Below are positions 1 through 7,610 of a stretch of DNA of 9,378 nucleotides, one piece after another. Under the pieces are notes generated by a model. The model made no database searches. It saw only the letters and a program-made list of their open reading frames with translations, and was not told where the DNA came from. This DNA is from Flavobacteriaceae bacterium. GTDB taxonomy: Bacteria; Bacteroidota; Bacteroidia; Flavobacteriales; Flavobacteriaceae. Location of the stretch: assembly GCA_002693085.1 (NCBI GenBank), contig NZOB01000022.1:8002-17379 (forward strand). Reading direction: 5' to 3'. The position numbers and the translations under genes are program-made. Position 1 is the first letter of the stretch. Each line of letters starts with the position of its first letter.

Positions 1-612
1 ACAAATCGTATTGCTCTGATGATGACTGCATTTTCAGCAAATATGGGTTTTAAAAGTAAAGGAATTTCAACATTTCCATTTAGTGCATATACAGGCACAT
101 GTGCTTTAATGGGTTCAATAATCGGTGCACATATTGCAATAGATATTAATGATGCAGCTTTCAATAAGATTCTGTCTATTATAATGATTCTTGTTATACT
201 TATAATTATTTTTAAACCAAGAATTGTCTCAAATGATCTTTCTGTAAGATTAACAGGAAAACATCTTAGGTTATCTTGTGTAGTATTCTTTTTTATTGGT
301 TTATATGGAGGATTTGTTAATGCAGGAATTGGTTTTGTAATAATGCTTTTTTTACATTTTTACAATAGAATGAATCTTGTTAGAGTAAATGCTACTAAAG
401 TTGTAATTGTATTAGTCTATACAATTGGAGCATTCTTAACTTTTGTTTTTAATGATTTGGTAAATTATTCTTATGGAATATGTTTAGCTATAGGTACTGT
501 ATTTGGTGGCTGGAATGCAAGTAGGTTTGCAGTAAAAAAAGGAGAAAAAGTTATAAAGATATTTTTGGTGATATCAGTAGTGATTATATCAATTAAGCTT
601 TGGTTTTTTTAA
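1..612 (+). CDS. TauE/SafE family sulfite/anion exporter-like membrane protein (5' partial)
   Basis: This is the C-terminal ~203 codons of a polytopic membrane protein of the TauE/SafE (TSUP) family. The open frame runs to base 1 without a stop, and the residues before the first Met (TNRIAL) match the family's conserved N-R-I/V-A segment, so the true start lies left of the window and the Met at 19 is internal. Family members are usually about 250 residues, so roughly 50 N-terminal residues are missing. Visible features are hydrophobic segments separated by short basic loops and the second family repeat beginning with GLYGGFVNAGIGF (about bases 298-336), a glycine-rich motif typical of the family. 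Members export or import sulfite, sulfoacetate or other small anions; the substrate here cannot be told. The stop codon interlocks with that of the convergent ribB gene (four-base overlap). Confidence 0.85.
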   Translation, partial: TNRIALMMTAFSANMGFKSKGISTFPFSAYTGTCALMGSIIGAHIAIDINDAAFNKILSIIMILVILIIIFKPRIVSNDLSVRLTGKHLRLSCVVFFFIGLYGGFVNAGIGFVIMLFLHFYNRMNLVRVNATKVVIVLVYTIGAFLTFVFNDLVNYSYGICLAIGTVFGGWNASRFAVKKGEKVIKIFLVISVVIISIKLWFF

Positions 613-1727
613 TAGCTGGTTGTCTTAATAATTTCAATTCCATAACCCGTTAATCCGACTCTTTTAAGGTTTTTACTATTAGTAAGAAGATTTAATTTAT
701 TAGCTTTTAATTTATGCAGAATTTGAGCACCAATCCCAAAATCTTTAGTGTCCATTTTTCTATATTTAGTTGGAGCTTTCCCCTCAGATATATTTTCTTT
801 AATATTTTTTAATCTAGACAACAATGAGCTTGTTTCTTGTTCATGATTAATGAACACTATTATTCCAGCTTTACTATCATTTAATTTTTTAAAAATTCTA
901 TCAAAATCATGATAATCGTTGCTTATTAAATTATCTAATATATTATTGATTGAACCTAGAGAAGATATTCTTGTTAAAACAGGTTCACTGCTGGTCCATT
1001 CACCTCTTGTTAAGGCAATGTGAATTTGATTGTTATTTGTTTGATTAAAAACATTTAAATTAAATTTTCCATAAACAGAATTAAAAACAAAATCATCTAC
1101 AAGCTCAATTAAACTATCGTTTTTCATTCTAAAAGAAACAAGATCTTCTATTGAAATGATCTTTAAATCTAATTCCTTTGCTAAAACAATAAGTTCAGGA
1201 AGTCTAGCCATAGTGCCATCTTCATTCATTATTTCACAAACAACTCCGGCTGGTTTAAATCCTGCTAATCTTGATAAATCTACTGCAGCCTCAGTATGAC
1301 CAGTTCTTCTTAAGACTCCACCAGGTTTTCCGACTAACGGAAAAATATGCCCTGGTTTTGCTAAATCTTGAGGTTTTATATTGTCATCTACTAATGCTTT
1401 GATTGTTTTAGACCTGTCACTTGCTGATATTCCTGATGTAACACCATTACCTTTTAAATCTACAGAAACTGTAAAAGCAGTTTCCATCAACTCTGTATTG
1501 TTATCAACCATTGGATTTAATTTTAGTTGAGAACATCTTTCAGGTGTCAATGGAACACAAATTAAACCCCTACCTTTTGAGGCCATAAAATTTATTATTT
1601 CTGGTGTTACTATTTCTGCTGGATATACAAAATCACCTTCATTTTCTCTGTTTTCATCATCAACAACTATTATGACTTTTCCAGATTTTAAGTCATCTAA
1701 AGCTTCCTCAATTGAATTTAAACTCAT
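609..1727 (-). CDS. ribB: 3,4-dihydroxy-2-butanone 4-phosphate synthase with degenerate GTP cyclohydrolase II-like C-terminal domain
   Basis: This cytosolic riboflavin-biosynthesis enzyme (372 residues) converts ribulose 5-phosphate to 3,4-dihydroxy-2-butanone 4-phosphate plus formate. Residues 1-200 form a complete DHBP synthase domain: the acidic metal-binding loop DDENRENEGDF (23-33), TSGISASDRSKT (97-108), PGHIFPL (125-131), RRTGHTEAAVDLSRLAG (140-156) and CEIMNEDGTMARLPEL (164-179). Residues ~205-372 resemble GTP cyclohydrolase II only in outline. The three zinc-ligand cysteines of RibA are absent, as is its YHRQEGRGIG-type stretch, while the distal part (DTKDFGIGAQIL at 326-337, LLTNSKNLKRVGLTGYGIEI at 347-366) is kept. 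RibB activity is therefore expected but RibA activity is not, as in the RibBX-type proteins described in Proteobacteria and similar Bacteroidota forms. It is the last gene of the minus-strand block. Its ATG overlaps the upstream permease stop (ATGA), suggesting translational coupling. Confidence 0.93.
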   Translation of the reverse strand: MSLNSIEEALDDLKSGKVIIVVDDENRENEGDFVYPAEIVTPEIINFMASKGRGLICVPLTPERCSQLKLNPMVDNNTELMETAFTVSVDLKGNGVTSGISASDRSKTIKALVDDNIKPQDLAKPGHIFPLVGKPGGVLRRTGHTEAAVDLSRLAGFKPAGVVCEIMNEDGTMARLPELIVLAKELDLKIISIEDLVSFRMKNDSLIELVDDFVFNSVYGKFNLNVFNQTNNNQIHIALTRGEWTSSEPVLTRISSLGSINNILDNLISNDYHDFDRIFKKLNDSKAGIIVFINHEQETSSLLSRLKNIKENISEGKAPTKYRKMDTKDFGIGAQILHKLKANKLNLLTNSKNLKRVGLTGYGIEIIKTTSY

Positions 1728-3160
1728 TTTAAAAAATTGATTTTATTAAAAAACTGTTTTATTTCTTCAAAAATATTATCAATATTAATAATTGACTTAT
1801 CAGAAGATGCTCTAATCATTAAATAAATACCAATAGGAAGCATTAAAATATTAGATACCCAACTTCCAATAAATGGATTTATAGAACCATCTTCAGCAGC
1901 ATTTTTTGCAAATGTACCAACAAAATGATAAGTTAAAAACATAATTAATGCAATTACTACAGGATATCCAAAACCACCTTTTCTAATAATAGCACCAAGT
2001 GGTGCACCAACAAGAAAAAGTATAATAGCTGCAAGTGATATTGCATACTTATCATGCAAATTAGATTTATGAAGATTTATAAGCTTTTCTCTAATGAAAA
2101 AATTTGTTTTTTGAGACTCTAATGTTGTTTTTTGATTTTCAATATTGTTTTGCATAGAATTTAATACCTGAAACATTGTTACTTTATCAAAATCGTTAAG
2201 AATCTCATTATATGACCTAACATCAGGAACTGTCGATCTGTTAGCATAATTTGTTTGAAAATTATATATACCTGTTCTTTTATAAAAATTATTTGAAAAG
2301 TTTTGATACTGGTTAACAAGTCTATTTTCTAATGAATCTATACTAAATCTTAACTCATTTACATTTTGCATTCGGAATGTGTTATTATATTTTTCGTCAG
2401 AGAAATCAACATTGTTTAATTGTTTGAGATCAATGAATATCTCATGTTTTTCAAAATATATTTTTGTTTGTGGTTTAAATTCTTTTGAATTTGGATTCTC
2501 AGAAAGTATTTCCTCATATCTATATCCATCGTTTAATTGAATTTTAAGTATATCTGAAAATTCATTACTTACAAGTTTACCATCTGATGCTTTAATGACT
2601 ATAGTGTTATCATTATTCTTATTTGATTTATGAATTATTATTCCTCTGAGATTTGAATTATCTAAACCAAATTTATCATCAACTTTAATATTCATTAATC
2701 CAATATTATTAAAGATACCTTCTGTTATGGCAAGTGAAGGTTTTACTTTTGCAAGATTTTTTCTGAGATTATATGATTTAAATTCAGCATATGGAATTAA
2801 ATTATTTGAAATAAAAAAAACTGAGAAGCATAAAACTAGGTTAAAGACAATTAAACCCCTCATTGACCTTATTAGAGATATTCCTGATGATTTTATTGCA
2901 GCAAATTCATAATTTTCAGCTAAATCACCATAAGTCATTATTGAAGCAAGTAATACTGTTAGAGGAAGAATTAAGGGTATTAATTTTGGTGTGTAGTACA
3001 ATAGAAATTTAAATATAATTTCATAATCTACTTCTTTGCCAGCTAAATCATCAATAAACATCCAGATTGTTTGAAAAATAAAAACAAACATTATTAACAG
3101 AAAGAAACTAAAGAATTTTTTCAGATACGATATTAATATATATTTATCTAATAATTTCAT
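1724..3160 (-). CDS. LptF/LptG (YjgP/YjgQ) family LPS export permease
   Basis: This inner-membrane permease subunit (478 residues) belongs to the Lpt system, in which LptF and LptG pair with the LptB ATPase to extract lipopolysaccharide and pass it to the periplasmic bridge. The architecture fits the family. Three N-terminal membrane segments (about 12-37, 57-78, 101-120) are followed by a large periplasmic domain (about 121-368) and three C-terminal segments (about 371-391, 399-416, 430-449). The N-terminal MKLLDKYILISYLKKF and the GAPLGAIIRKGGFGYPVV segment (385-402) are characteristic. The stretch from about 270 to 365 is rich in Asn, Gln, Lys and Glu and probably forms an extended or coiled insertion, as often seen in Bacteroidota members. 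LptF and LptG cannot be told apart here, so no symbol is given. It shares four-base ATGA overlaps with lolA upstream and ribB downstream. The sequence before its start shows no Shine-Dalgarno motif. Confidence 0.92.
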   Translation of the reverse strand: MKLLDKYILISYLKKFFSFFLLIMFVFIFQTIWMFIDDLAGKEVDYEIIFKFLLYYTPKLIPLILPLTVLLASIMTYGDLAENYEFAAIKSSGISLIRSMRGLIVFNLVLCFSVFFISNNLIPYAEFKSYNLRKNLAKVKPSLAITEGIFNNIGLMNIKVDDKFGLDNSNLRGIIIHKSNKNNDNTIVIKASDGKLVSNEFSDILKIQLNDGYRYEEILSENPNSKEFKPQTKIYFEKHEIFIDLKQLNNVDFSDEKYNNTFRMQNVNELRFSIDSLENRLVNQYQNFSNNFYKRTGIYNFQTNYANRSTVPDVRSYNEILNDFDKVTMFQVLNSMQNNIENQKTTLESQKTNFFIREKLINLHKSNLHDKYAISLAAIILFLVGAPLGAIIRKGGFGYPVVIALIMFLTYHFVGTFAKNAAEDGSINPFIGSWVSNILMLPIGIYLMIRASSDKSIINIDNIFEEIKQFFNKINFLK

Positions 3161-3780
3161 AGTCTGTTTATAAAGTAATCTTTATAATTATCTAAATCTA
3201 TTTTAACTTCACTTTCATTGAATTTAGTATTCACTTTTAGTTGTTTTAAAAAAATTTTATTTATCAAATTTGAATCTTCATAAAAAATTTCAATATTAAG
3301 TATGTCAAAATTTGAGTCAAATAAAATTTTATAATCTGAATTCCCCTCATTTTTAAACATTAACAAGTAATTTATATTGTTTTTAGAAGTAATGGTTTCA
3401 AGCTCATATGAAAACTCATTTTTGAGGTTAATTACTAATTCTTTTAAATTGAGTGTTGAAATCAATGAATTTTTTAAAAAGTCTTCATTTTCTTTTGAGT
3501 CATATATGTTAACTTCATAGTTTTCATCTATAACAGTATACAATATCTTATCATCAAAAAAATATTTGATATCATCAATTACGATTTTAAATGAATCTTC
3601 TATTAAAATCATTTCACCATTATTTTGAAATTTTACAATGTTATTTTGTTTCGTAATAATTTCAAACTTGATTTTTGCTGTATTTATACTTGTGTATTTA
3701 CTAAAAAATGAATCAATAATTTTGGAGTCTTGATTTAATAAATTAAATAATGAAAAAATTAAGATTACTATTTTTTTCAT
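3157..3780 (-). CDS. lolA: LolA-like outer-membrane lipoprotein carrier, divergent
   Basis: This is probably the periplasmic chaperone that carries lipoproteins across the periplasm (207 residues). The N-terminus MKKIVILIFSLFNLLNQ is a short signal peptide with two lysines and a hydrophobic core, but no lipobox Cys and no classical A-x-A cleavage site. The mature part fits a LolA-type half-barrel: repeated beta strands, a segment NNGEMILIEDSFKIVIDDIKYFFDDKILYTVIDE aligning in outline with the family's G-x-hydrophobic / K-F-x-I / Q-x-I-x-DG-K-x-x-W-x-Y region (about 53-86), then an NIYD strand (91-94). The usual Gly and Trp landmarks are largely replaced. The identification therefore rests heavily on position between ftsK and an LptF/G permease, where Bacteroidota carry lolA. 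It starts 2 bases after the ftsK stop and its own stop overlaps the permease start by 4. The protein is strongly enriched in Asn, Lys, Ile and Asp. Another periplasmic beta-sheet protein of similar size is the main alternative. Confidence 0.75.
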   Translation of the reverse strand: MKKIVILIFSLFNLLNQDSKIIDSFFSKYTSINTAKIKFEIITKQNNIVKFQNNGEMILIEDSFKIVIDDIKYFFDDKILYTVIDENYEVNIYDSKENEDFLKNSLISTLNLKELVINLKNEFSYELETITSKNNINYLLMFKNEGNSDYKILFDSNFDILNIEIFYEDSNLINKIFLKQLKVNTKFNESEVKIDLDNYKDYFINRL

Positions 3781-3782
3781 AA

Positions 3783-6074
3783 TTATTCATTATTCAATAA
3801 TTGATCCAATTCAGCCAAATTTTTCACTAATACTGATCTAGCTTTACTACCCTCAAAATGTCCAACAATCCCTGCAGCTTCAAGTTGATCAATAATTCTT
3901 CCCGCTCTATTATATCCTAGCTTCATTTTTCTTTGTATTAATGATGCTGATCCTTGTTGAGCTGTTACAATTACTTCAGCTGCTTCTCTAAACAATGGAT
4001 CTCTATCTTCAATGTTAACTGTATTGTTCTGAATTTTATCTTCTTCAATAAATTCTGGAAGTATGTAAGCATCCGAGTAACCTTTCTGTGATCCTATTAT
4101 ATCAGTAATTTTTTCAATTTCATCTGTGTCAACAAAACCGCATTGTAATCTAATTAAATCATTTCCTTGTGTAAATAACATGTCACCTCTTCCAATTAAC
4201 TGATCAGCTCCTCCAGAGTCTAGTATAGTCCTTGAATCAACTTTTGATGTAACTCTAAATGCGATTCTTGCAGGAAAGTTAGCTTTTATAAGGCCAGTTA
4301 TAACATTAACTGAAGGTCTTTGGGTAGCAATTAATAAGTGTATACCTACAGCTCTAGCTAATTGAGCCAATCTTGCTATTGGAGTTTCAACTTCTTTTCC
4401 CGTTGTCATAATTAAATCTGCAAACTCATCAACAACTAGTACTAAATAGGGTAGGAATTTATGTCCATCATTAGGGTTTAGCTTTCTTTTCTTAAATTTC
4501 AAATTATATTCTTTGATGTTTCTACACATCGCATTTTTGAGTAAGTCATATCGTTGCTCCATTTCAATACAAAGCGAGTTTAATGTTTTAATTACAGTTT
4601 TATTTTCTGTAATAATTGCTTCATCTGAATCAGGGAGTTTAGCTAAATAATGTCTCTCAATTTTATTAAACAATGTTAATTCTACTTTTTTTGGATCTAC
4701 TAGAATAAATTTAATTTCTGATGGATGTTTTTTATATAGTAGTGAGGTTATAATAGAATTTATTCCTACTGATTTACCTTGACCTGTAGCACCTGCCATA
4801 AGTAAATGTGGCATTTTTGAAAAATCAACAACGAAAGTTTCATTACTAATTGTTTTACCCAAAGCTAAGGGTAATTCCATCTCAGCATCTTGAAATTTCT
4901 TAGAAGAAATTAAAGATTTCATTGATACAGTTTTTCTGTTTTTATTTGGAACTTCAATTCCAATAGTTCCTTTTCCAGGAATTGGAGCAATTATTCTAAT
5001 CCCAAGGGCAGATAATGATAATGCAATATCATCTTCTAAACTTTTAATTTTAGAAATTCTAATTCCAGCTTCAGGGATAATTTCGTATAAAGTTACAGTA
5101 GGCCCTATAGTTGCTTTTATTTTGTCAATACCGATCTTATAATTTTTAAGAGTCTCGATTATTTTTTCCTTATTTTCTTCTAATTCTTCTTGATTAATTG
5201 TAATAACGCCATCATTATTGTGTTCTGATAAAAGTTTTATCTGTGGCTGCTTAAAACTTTTTAATTCTAATGTATGATCGTATTCACCATGTTTTTTTAA
5301 AATATTTTCAGATTCTGATTTAATTCTTTCTTCATCACTAACTTCTTCAACTTTCATTTCTATTTTATCATCTGCCTTTTTCTCAAGATTGTTTTCTTCT
5401 TCAGAATCAATTTTTGAAAAATTCTCTATTGTAGGTTTTACTTGTTGTATTTCTTCCTCATTTTTAAATACAAATTTATTTTCAACTGTTTCTTCATTTG
5501 TATCATCTGAATATTCATCTATGGATTTTTTGCTAGAAATTTTAATTTTTTCTATAAAATCCTTAATGAAATTATAGGTTTTTAGAGGGGTGATTTTTAA
5601 AACTAAAATCATAAAAACAATGAAACCAAAAATTAAAAGAAGAATTAAACCAATATCTCCTGAAAAGTTTATGATTAGGTTTTTAGCTTCAAATCCAAAT
5701 ACACCAGAATAAATTTTATTATTTATGAAATAACCACAGAATAAAGAAATCCAAATACATGATAGTAGTAGTGTAAAAGATCTATTTATTATTTTATTTA
5801 ATCCTCTGTCAAATGCTAATGACAGACCTAAAATTAAAATATTGAAACAAATTAATAATGAGCCTATACCAAAGCCAGTATACACAAGATAGTAAGAGAT
5901 ATAAAAGCCTATTTTATTCCCAATATTTTCTACTTTATCATTTGAACTAAATATGTCATTAATAAGAGATTGATCATCTTGCCATGTATTAATAAATGAA
6001 AAAATTGATATTGTTATCAATAATGAGAAAATAACTAAAAAGGAACCTAAGATAGTTTTAGAATTATTTTTCAT
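3783..6074 (-). CDS. ftsK: DNA translocase FtsK/SpoIIIE
   Basis: This septum-anchored, ATP-driven DNA pump (763 residues) moves chromosome ends out of the closing septum and, through its gamma domain, activates XerCD recombination at dif. The N-terminus has four predicted membrane segments (about 8-28, 57-88, 100-117, 141-161). An acidic, low-complexity linker (about 180-275) follows. The alpha/beta motor (about 290-670) contains Walker A GATGQGKS (428-435), the LVDPKKVEL strand (458-466), Walker B LVLVVDEFADL (544-554), ARAVGIHLLIATQRPSVNVI (573-592) and GGADQLIGRGDML (621-633). A C-terminal winged-helix gamma domain (about 694-750) includes ASLIQRKMKLGYNRAGRIID (710-729) and GSKARSVLV (742-750). 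All ATPase motifs are intact; the length is normal to slightly short for Bacteroidota, mainly in the linker. Its ATG lies inside the 3' end of nhaC (11-base overlap) and lacks a Shine-Dalgarno sequence, so it probably depends on readthrough transcription and coupled translation. lolA starts 2 bases after its stop. Confidence 0.98.
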   Translation of the reverse strand: MKNNSKTILGSFLVIFSLLITISIFSFINTWQDDQSLINDIFSSNDKVENIGNKIGFYISYYLVYTGFGIGSLLICFNILILGLSLAFDRGLNKIINRSFTLLLSCIWISLFCGYFINNKIYSGVFGFEAKNLIINFSGDIGLILLLIFGFIVFMILVLKITPLKTYNFIKDFIEKIKISSKKSIDEYSDDTNEETVENKFVFKNEEEIQQVKPTIENFSKIDSEEENNLEKKADDKIEMKVEEVSDEERIKSESENILKKHGEYDHTLELKSFKQPQIKLLSEHNNDGVITINQEELEENKEKIIETLKNYKIGIDKIKATIGPTVTLYEIIPEAGIRISKIKSLEDDIALSLSALGIRIIAPIPGKGTIGIEVPNKNRKTVSMKSLISSKKFQDAEMELPLALGKTISNETFVVDFSKMPHLLMAGATGQGKSVGINSIITSLLYKKHPSEIKFILVDPKKVELTLFNKIERHYLAKLPDSDEAIITENKTVIKTLNSLCIEMEQRYDLLKNAMCRNIKEYNLKFKKRKLNPNDGHKFLPYLVLVVDEFADLIMTTGKEVETPIARLAQLARAVGIHLLIATQRPSVNVITGLIKANFPARIAFRVTSKVDSRTILDSGGADQLIGRGDMLFTQGNDLIRLQCGFVDTDEIEKITDIIGSQKGYSDAYILPEFIEEDKIQNNTVNIEDRDPLFREAAEVIVTAQQGSASLIQRKMKLGYNRAGRIIDQLEAAGIVGHFEGSKARSVLVKNLAELDQLLNNE

Positions 6075-7512
6075 TTAATTTCTTGATTTTGAACCCAATT
6101 GAAGCTATAATCAAAGTTGTAATTGGACTTAGCCAGTTAAATATAGCATATATAAAATAATCTAAAACACTTACATTTAAGACACCCGCTTGATAAGCTC
6201 CACATGTATTCCATGGAATTAGGACTGATGTAACTGTTCCAGAATCCTCAATTGTTCTACTTAAATTTAAACTTGATAGTTTTCTGTCTTTATATGCCTG
6301 AGAAAACATTTTTCCAGGGATTACAATAGCCAAGTATTGATCTGAAGCAGAGACATTAACTGTTAAACAACTAATTATTGTACTTGAAAACAAGCCAATT
6401 GTAGATTTAGCTTTATTCAATAGATATACAGAAATTCTTTTTAGAGCTCCAATTGATTCCATTACACCTCCAAAAATCATAGCAGAAATTGTTAACCATA
6501 TAGTATTTAACATTCCTTTCATTCCACCTGAGTAAAATAGTTCATTTAAAAAACCTGTTTCAGTTTTAATATTTGTTTCTGAAACAATAGAATTTATTAC
6601 TATTTGATATGTGTTTTGTCCAGTTTCTTTTGAAAAATTAAGAATGAGATCATTTTGAAAAATTAAAAACAATAAAGCAGCTGTCATAATTCCAATAAAA
6701 AGAGAGATTACTGGATTGCTTTTCTTAACAATAAGAAGAATTACAATTAATGGTACAATAAATAGAATAGGGGATATATAAAAATAGTCTTTAATTGATT
6801 CTATATACTGCATGTTTTCAATTGTTTGATTTGGTAAATTGAAAATGTTATAAAAGGTGAAAAAGATTAAAGTAATTATAATTGTAGGAACAGTTGTAAT
6901 AGTCATGTATTTAATATGCTCAAATAGATTTGATCCTGAAACAGCTGCAGCAAGATTAGTTGTGTCACTTAACGGTGACATTTTATCTCCAAAATATGCT
7001 CCAGAAATTACAGCACCTGCAACTAAACCTAAATCAAAACCCAATGCTTTTCCAATTCCAATTAATCCAATTCCTATTGTAGCTGATGTAGACCAACTAC
7101 TTCCTGTTGCTAATGCTACAATTGCACTTATAATTACACATGTTGGTAAAAAAAATGATGCATTAATCAATTTTAAACCATAGTAAATCATAGATGGAAT
7201 TATACCACTAACTAACCAACTACCAGAAAGTCCACCAACTAATAATAATATAATTATTGGAATACTTATTGATTTTAAATTTTCAGAGACTGTTTTAAAA
7301 ATTTCTTCTGCTTTTATTTTGTTTTTAATTCCAAATCCAAAAGCAATAGCAGCACCAGTTAAAAGAATAAGTTGGTTAGAGCCATCTAAAGAATCATCTC
7401 CAAAAATACTGACATTTATGTATAGTAAAGTAACAAGTATTATTATTGGTGCTATTGAATCAAAAAGAGAAATTATTTTTTGATTTTCAATATTCATTTT
7501 TTTCTCACCCAT
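6064..7512 (-). CDS. nhaC: Na+/H+ antiporter, NhaC family
   Basis: This polytopic inner-membrane antiporter (482 residues) exchanges cytoplasmic Na+ for external H+, as expected of a marine or halotolerant bacterium. Hallmarks are LSGSWLVSGIIPSMIYYGL (95-113), ATGSSWSTSATIGIGLIGIG (135-154), the family signature GAYFGDKMSPLSDTTNLA (171-188) with its conserved Asp residues, and the C-terminal SRTIEDSGTVTSVLIPWNTC (418-437), each repeat containing a polar membrane-embedded motif. About ten or more hydrophobic segments are present. Two starts are possible. The first ATG (7512) has no Shine-Dalgarno sequence. The second, Met6 at 7497, is preceded by GGTGA with 7-base spacing, and the shorter N-terminus fits relatives slightly better. 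The longer form is reported as the maximal frame. MleN/NhaC-type malate-lactate antiport is an alternative substrate choice. It is the first gene of the five-gene minus-strand block and overlaps ftsK by 11 bases. Confidence 0.93.
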   Translation of the reverse strand: MGEKKMNIENQKIISLFDSIAPIIILVTLLYINVSIFGDDSLDGSNQLILLTGAAIAFGFGIKNKIKAEEIFKTVSENLKSISIPIIILLLVGGLSGSWLVSGIIPSMIYYGLKLINASFFLPTCVIISAIVALATGSSWSTSATIGIGLIGIGKALGFDLGLVAGAVISGAYFGDKMSPLSDTTNLAAAVSGSNLFEHIKYMTITTVPTIIITLIFFTFYNIFNLPNQTIENMQYIESIKDYFYISPILFIVPLIVILLIVKKSNPVISLFIGIMTAALLFLIFQNDLILNFSKETGQNTYQIVINSIVSETNIKTETGFLNELFYSGGMKGMLNTIWLTISAMIFGGVMESIGALKRISVYLLNKAKSTIGLFSSTIISCLTVNVSASDQYLAIVIPGKMFSQAYKDRKLSSLNLSRTIEDSGTVTSVLIPWNTCGAYQAGVLNVSVLDYFIYAIFNWLSPITTLIIASIGFKIKKLNEK

Positions 7513-7531
7513 ACTGAATTGCTAATATATT

Positions 7532-7539
7532 CAAAAATC
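7532..7539 (-). promoter_or_regulatory. Weak candidate -7 element upstream of nhaC
   Basis: On the minus strand this reads GATTTTTG, matching TAnnTTTG at five of its six fixed positions (G in place of the first T). It would place the transcript start about 14 bases before the nhaC ATG at 7512 and about 29 before the alternative Met at 7497. No -33 TTG is seen at suitable spacing, so this is only a suggestion. Confidence 0.2.
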
Positions 7540-7595
7540 ATCTTTATACATCTTAAAATAAACTATTAAAATCATTTTTAATTATTGAGTATTTG

Positions 7596-7603
7596 TATTT
7601 TTG
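7596..7603 (+). promoter_or_regulatory. Candidate Bacteroidota -7 element upstream of lpd
   Basis: TATTTTTG matches the Bacteroidota primary-sigma -7 consensus TAnnTTTG at every fixed position. It ends 7 bases before the lpd ATG at 7611, so transcription would start within a few bases of the start codon. No TTG-type -33 element is present at the expected 17-23 base spacing, and such T-rich 8-mers arise easily by chance here. Confidence 0.35.
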
Positions 7604-7610
7604 TATAAGA

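Larger units (their letters stand above)
7513..7610. promoter_or_regulatory. Divergent intergenic region, nhaC block / lpd
   Basis: This 98-base, very AT-rich gap separates the divergently transcribed nhaC and lpd and is the only non-coding stretch longer than two bases in the window. It must hold the promoter for lpd and most likely the main promoter of the nhaC-ftsK-lolA-permease-ribB block. No convincing inverted repeat, operator or riboswitch is visible. Confidence 0.7.

Noticed and set aside
569..610. Stem TGATAT/ATATCA (569-574 with 586-591) followed by a T run at 604-610, as an intrinsic terminator for the TauE-family gene
   Set aside because: The stem has six pairs with only one G-C, an 11-base loop, and 12 bases separate it from the T run; all of it is coding sequence. 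It is too weak to call a terminator.
2727..2912. 61-residue open frame on the + strand
   Set aside because: It lies entirely antisense within the LptF/LptG-family permease gene, has no recognisable domain and no own upstream signals; it is a shadow of the real coding frame.
5389..5577. 62-residue Ser/Phe-rich open frame on the + strand
   Set aside because: It is the antisense image of the acidic linker of FtsK; the composition (Ser, Phe, Leu) is what reverse-complemented Glu/Lys/Asp codons give.
6857..7183. 108-residue open frame on the + strand with a hydrophobic start resembling a signal peptide
   Set aside because: It is antisense to the most conserved part of nhaC, including the GAYFGDKMSPLSDTTNLA signature, so the frame is explained by the opposite-strand gene.
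7593..7610. Six-codon N-terminal extension of lpd from a TTG start
   Set aside because: The ATG at 7611 gives the standard family N-terminus; the extension adds unusual residues, uses a rarer start codon and overlaps the candidate -7 element.
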